DNA of 64,000 nucleotides from Chrysoperla carnea (taxonomy: Eukaryota > Arthropoda > Insecta > Neuroptera > Chrysopidae). The stretch lies in contig NC_058341.1 in assembly GCF_905475395.1 (NCBI RefSeq), positions 62,193,501-62,257,500 on the forward strand. Direction: 5' to 3'. Within the stretch, counting starts at the first letter, position 1, and each line of letters starts with the position of its first letter. A model generated the notes under the pieces. That model was not told the DNA's origin. It made no database searches and saw only the letters and a program-made list of their open reading frames with translations. The position numbers and the translations under genes are program-made. Shown here piece after piece: positions 1 to 11,032 of this stretch.

Positions 1-261
1 AAATCCAAGTGTTCTTAGATAGATGTTTAAAAAAACAAAACAAAATGGCGGATTTTTTAAGCAAAATAGTAATGCGTTAATAAAAAAAAATTAACAAAAC
101 CTATCGAGTATGGTATCAAAATAAAGGAAATAACAAAAATATATATAAGCTATATGTTCAAATTTAATTCGCAATAATAAATTGGCTTTAAATTTTTAAT
201 ATAGTTGAATAAGAGTGTTTTTTTAGTGCTTTGTTAAAGTTGCTTTGTAAAGTACTGGACT

Positions 262-758
262 TAAAAGGTAAGAGATAGAATAACACTTTAAATTAGAAAG
301 TTAATCCTCATAAAAAACTAACATTTTTATTAAAATAATTTTTTCGAAAATCGTTATATTTCGAAGCAAATGCGACTTTAAAATATGTCTTTTTTGCATT
401 TAATCGAAAGAAAATACGTCAGTTTTAGAAAAGTTTTCAGTCAAAAGTTAACAAGGACAATAAATTTCATTCGTCTGTTTTAATAACTTTTAAGTCTAGG
501 TAAATTGTCAAGATCATTTGAAGATCCAGGTCAAATAACCTTGAAACTAGAATTTCAGATTAGAGTAATGTCTTCTGTTGCCCTTGACAAATTTTGGATA
601 AATCGCTTTTCTGTAACTAGCGTGTTTACTTTCGATTAAATGTTATAGCGAAATATTTTTCCAAAAGCTGTCGATTTTCTTAAAAATGATTTAAATTTTA
701 GTTTTTTTACGAGGATCAACTTTCTAATTTAAATTGTTATTCTATCTCTTACCTTTTA
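262..758. mobile_element. Non-autonomous element with about 60-bp terminal inverted repeats
   Basis: The left end (262-320, starting TAAAAGGTAAGAGATAG) is repeated in inverted form at 702-758, with few mismatches over about 58 bp. The interior also shows weak symmetry (TTTCGATTAAAT-like stretches on both arms) and no coding potential. This looks like a MITE of about 500 bp. I cannot assign a superfamily and see no clean target duplication. Confidence 0.55.
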
Positions 759-1090
759 GGATCTAAATTGACAACCGTTTCTAATATTTTTAATTGGTCA
801 AATTTTGTATGTAACAACTACAAAATTTTCATAATATGAATTACATGATGTAATTTAGCCGTAATTTGATAGACACTCAATATATTTTTACAAAACTATG
901 TATCATTTTATCCTAGAATTCAAGTTATCCACAATCCACCATACAACCAATACAGGTCCACTATTAACTAAGTGTTGTTTATTACATATACACAATGTAT
1001 GCATGTAATGCATTAAAAATAAAAAGAATATCTACGTGTACCTACGCTTTATGCTTATGCTTTAATATAATACATTGCAATTTCAAAATA

Positions 1091-1374
1091 CAGTAGAATC
1101 TCGATAACTTAAACCTCGGTAACATAAAAACCTCTGTTACTTCAAAAAATACTATGTTCCCTTCCCATCAGAGCCCAAAACCTCTATAACTTAAAATACG
1201 CAACCTCTATAACTTAAATAAATAATCTCTGTATAGGCCCTCAGTAACTACATAGAAACATGTACATACCTCTATATTAACCTTTACCTAACATAGACCC
1301 TTGATAACTTAAAACCTCTATAACTTAAAATATTTTGTGTTTCCCTTGGACTTTAACTTATCGAGATTCTACTG
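1091..1374. mobile_element. pogo/Tigger-like MITE
   Basis: The element starts CAGTAGAATCTCGATAACTT and ends with the inverted copy AAGTTA..CGAGATTCTACTG, a 20+ bp terminal inverted repeat. TA dinucleotides flank it exactly (1089-1090 and 1375-1376), as expected for Tc1/mariner/pogo insertion. The interior holds several degenerate copies of CCTCTATAACTTAAA and no open frame. The TIR start CAGTAGAA..TCGATAA is typical of pogo/Tigger relatives. Confidence 0.75.
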
Positions 1375-1539
1375 TATATGCTTTAATTCACAAAAAAACA
1401 TATAAAATGGTCTAAAAGTCTTTTAACGAACGATAATAGCTGATAACTCAAGAAACAGGTGTACATCCAGAGTTTAATTTGGAACTCGACCCTGTTTGAA
1501 AAATGTTAGTATACCCAACCATGATGGAAATGAAAATAT

Positions 1540-1822
1540 TAATAATGGGGTTTAACCTCCGTTTCTCAGATCACGTCTATAACAGGGGCCAACCACATCA
1601 TTATTTTTAATCTTTATTTATTTCTTAAATTACATCCGAATATACAATTTTATGATTTGGGTGAAGTCGGTTACTTCGTTCTTATCCAATCGACGACAAT
1701 GTGATCAATTTACCGCTCCACTTTTTTGTTCACACTGTCGCTGCCTGGATTCGAACTCGCAACCTCCCAGCCAGTATTCAAACTAAGTTAAGGCGCCTTA
1801 GCAAGTTCGGCTACTAGCCGGA
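1540..1822 (-). mobile_element. tRNA-derived SINE, minus orientation
   Basis: On the minus strand, reading from about 1822, there is a tRNA-like head with a pol III B-box-like GCGAGTTCGAATCC (plus-strand 1748-1762 region) about 60 nt after TAGCCGAACTTGCT, a weak A box. The element is flanked by near-identical direct repeats GGAAATGAAAATA (about 1525-1537 and 1821-1833), consistent with a target-site duplication. A SINE is more likely than a tRNA gene because no cloverleaf closes. Confidence 0.5.
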
Positions 1823-1838
1823 AATGAAAATAAATATT

Positions 1839-2119
1839 AGCTCAGTTGCTTGAGGCGTAATCAATTCCGTCCGCGTTATGCTTGTGGTAGCGAGTTCGAT
1901 TCCCACCGTCGCAACAATAATTAATTTAATTAATAGTTGTGATGGGTTGGTATAATTTATGGTATATTCATGAAGGAGGTGCACTCAGACTCTGAAATTG
2001 AGGAGCTGATAAATGAAATTATCAGCGGAAAGGTGATAAAAGACATATATGGTATCACAATGGGCTCTATAGCCTAAGTGTATCCTTCGTGGATAGCCAA
2101 TATATCCTAACCTAACCTA
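1839..2119 (+). mobile_element. tRNA-derived SINE with CCTAA tail
   Basis: Box A-like TAGCTCAGTTGCTTGAGG at about 1842 and box B-like GCGAGTTCGATTCCC at about 1892 give the spacing of an internal pol III promoter. The body runs to a short CCTAACCTAACCTA tail at about 2106-2119. A second copy of the same family lies inverted at 39530-39801 with the same body (GTATCACAATGG, TATAGCCTAAGTGT, GGATAGCC-like blocks) and the same tail, which supports a real mobile family. Confidence 0.7.
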
Positions 2120-2303
2120 GCATTCTATATTTACAGAAGTATAAAATAGTAAGCATGAAACTATTCTAATAAATATGAATGTTCATTATATTTAATATTT
2201 GTTTTAAAAATACTTTAACTATTATGTAGTCCAAAAGCCTGTATTTTTAAAGTGAAACTTTTTATGAGACACTAGCGTTTTGTCATGAGAGTTAACTCGT
2301 ACA

Positions 2304-2335
2304 GCTAACAAGCTAACAAGCTAACAAGCTAACAA
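2304..2335. repeat. 8-bp tandem repeat, four copies
   Basis: GCTAACAA is repeated four times without a mismatch. Confidence 0.9.
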
Positions 2336-2425
2336 AATGTTAAACTCCTTGTCTCTTTCTTATTACCATTTACTACAGCAGAGTGAGAGAGGCCGTGGGA
2401 CTTGATAAATGTACATATACCATTT

Positions 2426-2811
2426 ATTTATTAAACAAGGATAGTTCAAACCTACTTACATTTAAATCTTATATGTCGATCTTTATTTATTAAATGTTAT
2501 TATTAAAGTGAAACTTTTTATGGGACACTAGCGTTTTTATTAAACAAGGATAGTTCAAACCTACTTACAATTAAATCTTATATGTCGATCTTTATTTTTT
2601 ATGGGACACTAGTTTATTAAATGTTATCTGTAATGTCTATATATATTTAATATATGTTTAGAGCTATCTTTGTTTAGAATATTAATTTTATAATTTAAAA
2701 TAAATTGTAAATGTTTGTATCTACTATCTTTTTTTGATAATTTTTTATTAAACAAGGATAGTTCAAACCTACTTACATTTAAATCTTATATGTCGATCTT
2801 TATTTATTTTT
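2426..2811 (+). repeat. Three dispersed copies of a 67-bp unit
   Basis: The unit beginning TTTATTAAACAAGGATAGTT and ending near TATGTCGATCTTTATTT occurs at about 2426-2492, 2536-2602 and 2745-2811, nearly identical. Pieces of a second unit (GTGAAACTTTTTATG followed by GGGACACTAG) are interleaved at 2250, 2508 and 2596 and recur inside the palindrome that follows. No gene is seen here. Confidence 0.75.
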
Positions 2812-2866
2812 ATTTAATATTTTTAATATTGTTTTTATTATTCTCAGTTATTGTCAACGAAGATAC

Positions 2867-3314
2867 AAAAAATGTATGCGTCAGTCAAAAACTAACAGCG
2901 TCAAAAGTGAAACTTTTTATGTAATTCAAAAACTGTCAATGAGTGTACAAAAAAATACATTGCAGCAAAGAAAAATTGACTGGAAATTATAATAAAAATG
3001 ATTTATAATAAAAATCAAGAAAAATCTACAGACTATCCCGAATTAATTACTACGGAAGTTTCACTTGTACGTATATGTATATAGTTTTATGTATATGTAA
3101 ATAATAGTACGTACGAGTGAAACTTCCGTAGTAATTAATTCGGGATAGTCTGTAGATTTTTCTTGATTTTTATTATAAATCATTTTTATTATAATTTCCA
3201 GTCAATTTTTCTTTGCTGCAATGTATTTTTTTGTACACTCATTGACAGTTTTTGAATTACATAAAAAGTTTCACTTTTGACGCTGTTAGTTTTTGACTGA
3301 CGCATACATTTTTT
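2867..3314. repeat. 450-bp near-perfect palindrome
   Basis: Arms of about 208 bp (2867-3075 and 3106-3314) are inverted copies of each other with almost no mismatch, separated by about 30 bp. Small open frames on the two strands are therefore mirror images and are not evidence of genes. It may be a young fold-back MITE. No terminal target duplication could be defined. Confidence 0.85.
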
Positions 3315-3565
3315 TTTTATTTTTTTGTAGTAGAAAATTGTCAAGGTCACAATTACACTTTCACTCTCACGACTGATGTGATGGATGGTCATTTGATGTT
3401 TTTTTTAAATTACAAAAATTTTGTAAAAATAAACAAGGCCATAAAAAACATAATCTTGTAGAAAATGAAGAATTTAGGCCTGTTTTCTATAACTTTCTCT
3501 CAAATAAGTGGAAGCTATTACAAAATTAAGCCAAAAAATAGCCTAATTTTTCCTAAGGTTTTTCC

Positions 3566-3651
3566 ATAATTTCCCCTCATTTGGTAAGGCCGCAAATAGC
3601 AAAGACCAAAAAATGTGTAATTTGCGGCCTTGCCAAATGAGGGGAAATTAT
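3566..3651. repeat. Hairpin with 32-bp arms
   Basis: ATAATTTCCCCTCATTTGG continues to the end of the left arm at 3597 and is inverted at 3620-3651 with a single mismatch over 32 bp and a 22-nt loop. It could be a tiny MITE or an inverted-repeat RNA source. Confidence 0.8.
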
Positions 3652-4490
3652 TTATTTTTATAATACTTTTATAATAGATAAAAAGTGATTCCCGGGCTCC
3701 ACCAATTTTATATTTTAAAGAAATCAAATGATATTTGCAGGCTCGATATTTTTTTGCATAAAAAAATTAACGGACTCTTCGCGTAATAAATATATATTAA
3801 TAGTTATCAAATAAATACCATACATATTATTGTATTTAATGCTACGCAGAACGTATAGCAAGCCTTAAGTACATATTTATCTTAAATTGCATAATAAACC
3901 AGCTCAAATAGAATCACGCAAAAATTGCATAAAAGTTGACTTCAACTCTCAAAAGGTGCTTTTTTTGCCCTGCATCCTCGGCAAATATCGAGAAACATGA
4001 CTAATAAATATGAATAAAATTTTTAGTCAAACAATATTTTTTTATCTCTGATAAGGAGGTTTCATCTTAAAGAAAATTTTACGACTTTCAACTTGTGGTT
4101 GCTATCTCTACTTTTGTCGGAAATACGAATAATAAGTAACTTTTTAATAATAAAATTTAAGTTTTTAAAACTCTTGTATAAAACTTTTTTTCATATTTAT
4201 CACCATCTTCGAGAAAATTGAAAAATAAACCAAAGATTTTTCGGAATTTACCGGATATCTAGGAGAAAAATAATAGTAGATTGAAACTAGCGTTATTACA
4301 TCCAGTGTCTTGACGATTCTATTTCAGTAGTATTTTGACTGGTCTATAATAACTACAAAGAAATACGTATAAATAGTTAATAAATATAACAATAATTTTA
4401 TTATCTTTTTTTGCAAAAAAAACTTTGTTTTCAAATAGCTATTAAATTTAATTTAAAGAAAATTCTAATCATGTATTTTATTTCAATTTT

Positions 4491-4508
4491 TTGTTGTTGT
4501 TGTTGTTG
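4491..4508. repeat. TTG microsatellite
   Basis: Six TTG units in a row. Confidence 0.85.
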
Positions 4509-4794
4509 CAAAACTATTTACTTATATTTTATTTCTTTTTATGTATAATATATTGTTTGAGTTTATTGATACGTAGATAGATTATATGAGAACTTTTATT
4601 TTCTATTTCTAATGAGTTTTATCACTTCGAATTCTAGTATGCGGAAGAGAAATGTCGAACCCAATTGCAGATGACTGATACTGAATTTCAATCCATATCA
4701 AACTGTAAAACTAACTAAAGTTAAATTAAAATTGATTAAAAAATAAAGAAATTATAAGCGTTACAATTCTACTCGATACTCAAAAGCAAGTCAT

Positions 4795-5450
4795 AATTAA
4801 TTGAGTATATCAGAAAAGATGACCATGAATTTTTTACATTAGTTATTTTTAAATGTCAAAGTAAATTTAATTTTTTAATTTTTTTAAATATATCTTTATA
4901 AATTATAGCTAATGTGTTATTCTGATGTATGAGCTATATTATACTTAAGTTTCATTCAAATCCATTTATTAGTTTTTACGAAAGCGTAACAAAAAAACAT
5001 CCTTACTTTCACATTTATAAAATGCTAGCTTGATACCCGCTCGCTTCACTCGGCTTAAAAGTAAATACCACCGCTCTATATCTTCCGTCTCTCTTGATCT
5101 CACTTATCCCTCTTATATAATACCCGAAGGCATTGTTTTACACAGCTAAAATATACGCACAGTTTTCAATTTTTCTAAAGTGTAAAGTTACTGTGTATAT
5201 CCGAAAAGATGGTCATGAATTGTTTCACATTGACTATTTTAAATTTTTACAGAAATCTTTATTTTATGGTTCAATATGATGATAGATGGAGCAGTAAAAT
5301 GTCAGATTTAATTTAATTTTTTTTATTTTTAAATATGTTTTTATAAACTATAGCTCATGTGTTATTCTGGTGTATGAGCTTTATTGTTGTACATTTTCAT
5401 TTAAATCCATTCGCTAGTTTTTGCGTGAAAGCATAACAAACAAACAAACA
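4795..5450 (-). mobile_element. Tandem Helitron-like repeat, two units
   Basis: Two related units lie head to tail (about 4795-5034 and 5040-5450). Each carries the blocks GTATATC.GAAAAGATG, TGTGTTATTCTG.TGTATGAG and AAATCCATT..TAGTTTTT. The junction at about 5024-5060 reads on the minus strand as GAGTGAAGCGAGCGGGTATC followed by AAGCTAG, a short palindrome-like stretch followed by CTAG. That is the arrangement expected at a Helitron 3' end. The same family occurs at 36740-37480. No Rep/helicase coding remains. Confidence 0.45.
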
Positions 5451-6867
5451 AACATTTATTGGGAAACATATGTATAAAATTTATATGGATAGCAATTGGT
5501 TCGGATTGGTTAGAATGATTTAAACAACCCGTTAAATTATGTATACAAGCAAGCATAGCCAGTATATAATCGGGATTATAAGAAAACAATTCCGAATTTA
5601 AAGAAAAAAATATCCAATTTATTGTAACTCTCAAATGTGACATGTTCTGTATGTTTAAAATATACACCTATGGTGGGCCAGCAGTTGTAGTTAGTTTGAT
5701 AAATTCATTCATCCTCATAAAATTTCACATTTAAAATATATCGGGATCATGATCAGTATGACTTGCAGTCACTGATGCTTTGGAAATTAAACAGAAAATA
5801 ATTCTCCAAACATCTTAACGCATTTTATAACGATCTTTTAGGTATTAGCATTTAATTATTTTGTAATTGATACGTTTACAAATTTAAATATCATAAATAA
5901 TCCCTTGGGAAAAACTCACTCTCTCCTAAAAAAACAAACAAGGAAAGGTGTACTACGCGAAAGTATTTAAAATATGATTACAAAAAAATAAAATGAACAA
6001 AAATAATGAAAAAAAAAAGATACTTAAGAGGTTTCATATTTTTCAATAGAAAATAAAAAACTTAAATAGCATAACATGTAACTAGTAAAGTTTCTAACAC
6101 CACTTCATGTCATTGAATTTGACAAGGAGGTGTGTATTTATGCCAGGAGCAAAGCAAGCAATAATACTCTTGAATAGGGCAGTCATAGTCATAAGGAATT
6201 ATAACAAAAAACTAGATTCATCTAGTATTTAACATATTTATAAATACTTTTGTATATAATATTTGTGAACTGTTTTTATAATCGGATTAAAGGATCAAAA
6301 TAATATTCCCTTCTTCTTGCCCTTATTTCGTTCGTATTCGTTTAGAAGTATCAGTTTTTTTTGTTCGTTTTGTGTGTATATGTCAATGTATGCTGTTACA
6401 AACTCAATGATGTGATAATAGTTCAGTTTATTGCAGTTTGTTTGCTGATTTTACTTTTATACAATAACAACAAAAACTTTACAAATAAAAAAAACTAGAA
6501 GCTAATCCAATCCGTTCAAGTGCTTGACAATAAATTAAAAGTTAATAAAAAAAATAATCGAAATTTTTTTCTGGATGAATAAAACTTCGTTTCTGTTAAT
6601 AACCGGTCAATTGTTTGTTTTATTTCATCCTGTTTAACTTAAATTAAAATATATTACAACCGACAACCGAAGAGTCTCTTCTGAACATACCCATAGATCA
6701 GAGCCTATTTCGGCAGTTTTTAAGAACGACAAAATTTCAGACTTTATGCGACAGTAAATGATAAAGAGTTGCACGATGGATAACGAGGACTAAATAAAAG
6801 AAAAAAGTACACAATGAGGCGGTAATTCATGCCTAAGAGCATGGTCAGACCCGATTTTAACCTTAGG
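5451..6867. other. No gene seen
   Basis: AT-rich spacer with short runs of A and T. No frame with coding character, no RNA gene and no clear repeat pair was recognised. Confidence 0.5.
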
Positions 6868-7335
6868 TAGCATCTATAAACTACGTCACACCAATTTTAT
6901 AATTTATAACCACCCCCTTTTTTCTATCCCCTTTATCACAGATGGTCATATTTTCGAACTCTCCCCCTCCTTGGTGTGACGTCACATATTTTATAATTTA
7001 ATAAAAATAATAAAAATGTCAAATAATTGAAATAATAGACAGCGCAAAATATTAATTGACTTAACGATAAACGACTGATTACGTTAATAAAAGATTCAAG
7101 TTTTAATTTTTTTTAAATTTTTAGTAGGTAGGTACGGGAGAATTTAGAAAGGGAGTAAAATAAAAACTTGATTTTTATGGATTAATTTTTTTGTTTTTAC
7201 ATAAAAATTTTCCGTTTATATTTTAAATTTTAACATGTGACGTCACAAAACTTTAGCACCCCACACTACCCCTTGTCGCACAATGTCACATTTCGTTGAC
7301 TCCCTCCACCACCTCTTAACGTTTAACGTAACTAT
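6868..7335. repeat. Probable dispersed repeat with GTGACGTCAC blocks
   Basis: The segment begins with CTACGTCACACCAATTTTAT, has GTGTGACGTCACATATTTTA near 6975, and closes with ATGTGACGTCACAAAAC and pyrimidine-rich C tracts. Repeated TGACGTCA blocks in both halves suggest a non-autonomous repeat. The edges are approximate. The rest of the spacer to 8040 shows nothing. Confidence 0.35.
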
Positions 7336-8049
7336 CGAATCATAACTATCGGTGCCCACAAATTTTTCAAAATGGAAAAAATAGAAATTACTCATTTTAA
7401 ACAAAGTTCAGATTTGGAGTGGTAAAAACATCCCCCTGTTAAAAACTTCTTTCTTTATAATTGAAAACTGCAGCCATGTGTCTTTTAGTTAACAAATATA
7501 GATAGTTCGATATTATACTAGTTTTTAAAGGTCTTGACTATAATTACATTCACTGTGATTAGCAATAATGATTTCATAAATTTTCCAAAAATAATTTTGT
7601 TAAAAGCCTATTCAAGATTCTAATAAATTTATATTTTAAACTTGTAGTTTAGGTACATTTTCGGTATGAATAAACAATAGAGTTGATATTTTGGTGTAAT
7701 AATAAAATTTTAATGATAATTTTTACCACAATAATCGTTAAATTATAATTTTCAAAACCAAATGTTTAAAATTATGATAATATATTAGAGAGAAAAGTCA
7801 TTCATTGAAAATCGTTATTTTCATACATAAAATAATATTTTCATAATCATTATACAAAATAATTTTGACCATCCGATGTCCGAAAATGTCTCAAAAGTTT
7901 TATTTCGAGGACATAAATTATATCTTAAAGAGAAATCAAAAAAAATATCCTACAAAAAATAGTTTTTCTCCTTTCTGGCTAATAGCATTTGTTTTTTATG
8001 AAAAAGTCTAATGAAGTTTAAAGGCAAGTTTATTGTGCAATAGATGCAT

Positions 8050-8580
8050 TGGCTTTGTCCAGTTGAAAAAACGAAGAAAAAAAACAATTGACAGGTAATT
8101 ATTGAAATACCATGTATAGACAGTATTGATTACGCAATCATTTGTTTTTCCACGTCATGTAAGTAAGTAAAGATAGTGGCTCTTACATACAAATCAATAA
8201 GACTATCTTTCTTCTCTTTTTCTCAGTGGATATAGTACATGCTATAAACAAACACATACATAATATATCTAACGTATAAATATAAAATATATACAATGCG
8301 TGTATACATACTACATAATGTTTCTAAGCTAATTTACGCCCTCACAGGTAAACATTGATGTTAACGAAAAAATGTTTCAAGCAAAATTTGTATATTTTTT
8401 TATAAGGAACATTTTTTAAATTTAAACTTTTGCACGGTAGGCGGACAGCCCCGCAGACAGCCGGAAATGGACTAATTAGGTGATTTTATGAACACCTATA
8501 CCAAAATTTTGTTCGTAGCATCAAGGACTAAACTTAGTATACCATGATATATTTCATATATACTTGGTATAAAAATGAAT
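8050..8580 (+). repeat. Dispersed repeat family D, plus copy
   Basis: Shares ordered blocks with 44700-45190 (plus) and, inverted, with 30805-31150: TAGACAGT.TTGAT.ACGCAATC, CGCCCTC..AGGTAAACA.TGATG and TTTTTTTATAAGGAACATTT. Its right part (CCGGAAATGGACTAATTAGG to the ATATACTTGGTAT block) matches the tail of the copy at 38220-38505. The copies are decayed, non-coding pieces of one interspersed family. Confidence 0.7.
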
Positions 8581-9100
8581 TATCATTAATAGGGGCCCGG
8601 TACTAGCACTTCTTCTAGGGAGCACTCACCCATTGTTGCATGTGTCGTGTGGTACCTAACGCTTCTTTGAGTTTCATAACTTCAATTTTAATCGGAATAA
8701 AATTAGTACTACGGGAGGTTTCGAAACTACCGCATTAAAAAAGCAGTATGAAGAGATAAAATTTTAACAAGAAAGTTATTTTTTAATGCAATTCGACCTA
8801 TAAAATATAAAATTTGATTTTTTGTCGAAAAATTTCAAATCTTGTATTTTAGAACTGGATACGCAACCATCTCTATATAAAACATTGAGAAACATATTCT
8901 AAAAGTAAAAATTTTTGTAAATTTTATTATCTACAATTTTGCGTATGTTAATGGAGAATTTCTCAAGAATAAAATCTATGAAGCTAAAATCGAAGCCATG
9001 GGAAATCGGATTCAGAAACTAAAACTAGAAACATTCTATCTACAACAAATGACAAATGTAGCTTTGTCAACAAAACCGCTTTACGATTTCAATGTTCTAA

Positions 9101-9617
9101 TAGGTTGGCTGATAAGTCCCCGGTCTGACACATATATGGCGTCGCTAGTATTAAATGCATATTATTTTTATATAGTACCAACCTTCAAATGATTCGTGTC
9201 AAAATTTGACGTCTGTAAGTCAATTAGTTTGTGAGATAGAGCGTCTTTTGTGAAGCAACTTGTGTTATTGTGAAAAAAATGGAAAAAAAGGAATTTCGTG
9301 TTTTGATAAAATACTGTTTTCTGAAGGGAAAAAATACAGTGGAAGCAAAAACTTGGCTTGATAATGAGTTTCCGGACTCTGTATTTTTTCCCTTCAGAAA
9401 ACAGTATTTTATCAAAACACGAAATTCCATTTTTTCCATTTTTTTCACAATAACACAAGTTGCTTCACAAAAGACGCTCTATCTCACAAACTAATTGACT
9501 TACAGACGTCAAATTTTGACACGAATCATTTGAAGGTTGGTACTATATAAAAATAATATGCATTTAATACTAGCGACGCCATATATGTGTCAGACCGGGG
9601 ACTTATCAGCCAACCTG
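9101..9617. mobile_element. Snap-back mariner-like element
   Basis: The arms of about 238 bp are inverted copies. Each starts with GGTTGGCTGATAAGTCCCCG, the end of a mariner-type transposon, and each carries the same first codons of a transposase. The right-reading arm starts at 9270 (MKKMEKKEFRVLIKYCFLKG) and continues into TWLDNEF, typical of the mariner N-terminal helix-turn-helix. The left-reading arm starts at 9448 and loses this frame at the centre. About 40 nt (9340-9379) separate the arms. Two 5' halves have been joined head to head, so no transposase can be made. The exact TA duplication is unclear. Confidence 0.8.
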
Positions 9618-10414
9618 TTATAATCCTTATTGGAAAACCTTTATAAATATTTTCCTTCTTTATGCAACAAAAATAAGGAGAAAGCGATGAACTCTTCAAC
9701 GGGTAATTTTGTTCGTAAATATATACTTATAATATATCGTTACATAACGTATTTTATGGTTTCATAATATACGGGGGTTAAAACTGCCTAGTGTACTATA
9801 TAGGTATATTGTGTGTAATCATTTAGCACACGATGACTATATAGCTGCTTGCTAGCTCCAAGCTATATAGATTGTGATTTTGATGTGAGTACAACCAATG
9901 ACGAGGTATCATAAAAAACATTTTTGCCACCACCTATAAAATTTTCAACACAAATTATGGTAGGTACCTCTTCACATCAGCCGCCCCCCGTTACTATTTG
10001 TATATAGCACAATCATCAATATAGAACACAAAAATTTTTGTGAGCGTACCTAGGAGAAAGCTAACGAAAAAAAAATGTGTTAATAACATTTGACTCATAA
10101 AACACAAATGGTAAACTTTATACTTTTGCCTCCATACTCAGGCTTCATCATAATGAATTCGTGTCTCCAAAATATATTGGAAGATTGAACAGATCATTTA
10201 TTGATGAAATAGGCACCATAATTATATTTGAGTGTACATTGATTTTCTGCTTTTTTATATAACAGAAACTAATAACTTCCTTTGTTAGAATCTATCCATC
10301 TCGAGTTATTTGTGGTCCGATTAATCTTGTGATTCAAATTTCATGATTATAAGTCAGCCCTGGAATAATCATAACTTCTAAATCTTTATGTCATGTCATT
10401 TATATGAGCTTTCT
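9618..10414. other. No gene seen
   Basis: AT-rich spacer. Nothing with coding or RNA-gene character was recognised. Confidence 0.5.
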
Positions 10415-10523
10415 CACAAAGATTTCAACATTTATGTAATAATATTGCCTATATTTTTAAATAAATAATGTTATACAAACATATAGGCAATATTAATACA
10501 TAAATGATGAAATCTTTATGTAA
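10415..10523. repeat. Hairpin with about 38-bp arms
   Basis: AAAGATTTCAACATTTATG..TTGCCTATAT at 10415-10453 is inverted at about 10482-10523 with few mismatches. It could be a small MITE. Confidence 0.7.
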
Positions 10524-11032
10524 AAAACATATTACTGGGTGTTTTTTTTAAATTGACATATCCATAAATAAAATTAGTCGTTCCTTCTACTTTGAATATA
10601 TTAAAAAAATTTAATTTGCCCAGCAATAAATAATTCACAAAATTACAGACTATAACTAACGAAACCGTATCTCGTTAATGGTACATTGAATCCAAAACTT
10701 GCAAAGAAACTTTCTTCTAAGTTTTATCCTCTATATCACTGTGTCCATTATTTTTCCCAAATTCGAAAGACAGACTTTCTAAAAATTGCAATTTTTATAG
10801 TGTTAAACGATGTACGTCTCTTGTCAAGTGTCAAATGGCTTCTTATTTTACTATGCTTCTCAATTTTAAACTCATGGCACAATTAATAATTTATAACTAA
10901 TTTTCGTAAAGGTATACAATTCTTTGCCGTGATCTTGTTAAATCCTCTTAATTTTATATCCTTAATAAAAAATTAATGCTGACCCCAAGAGTTTTTAGAT
11001 AGATTATTAATAATTTTCTTTTTATGTTTCAG

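Noticed and set aside
1839-1915. A tRNA gene
   Set aside because: Box A and box B are present but the stems do not close, and a second copy with the same non-tRNA body exists at 39530-39801; it is a SINE head.
2715-3392. Small genes on opposite strands sharing the same text
   Set aside because: The 450-bp palindrome yields the same codons twice; codon content is not gene-like.
9224-9494. Two overlapping small genes on opposite strands
   Set aside because: They are mirror images created by the snap-back mariner arms; both carry only the first part of a transposase.
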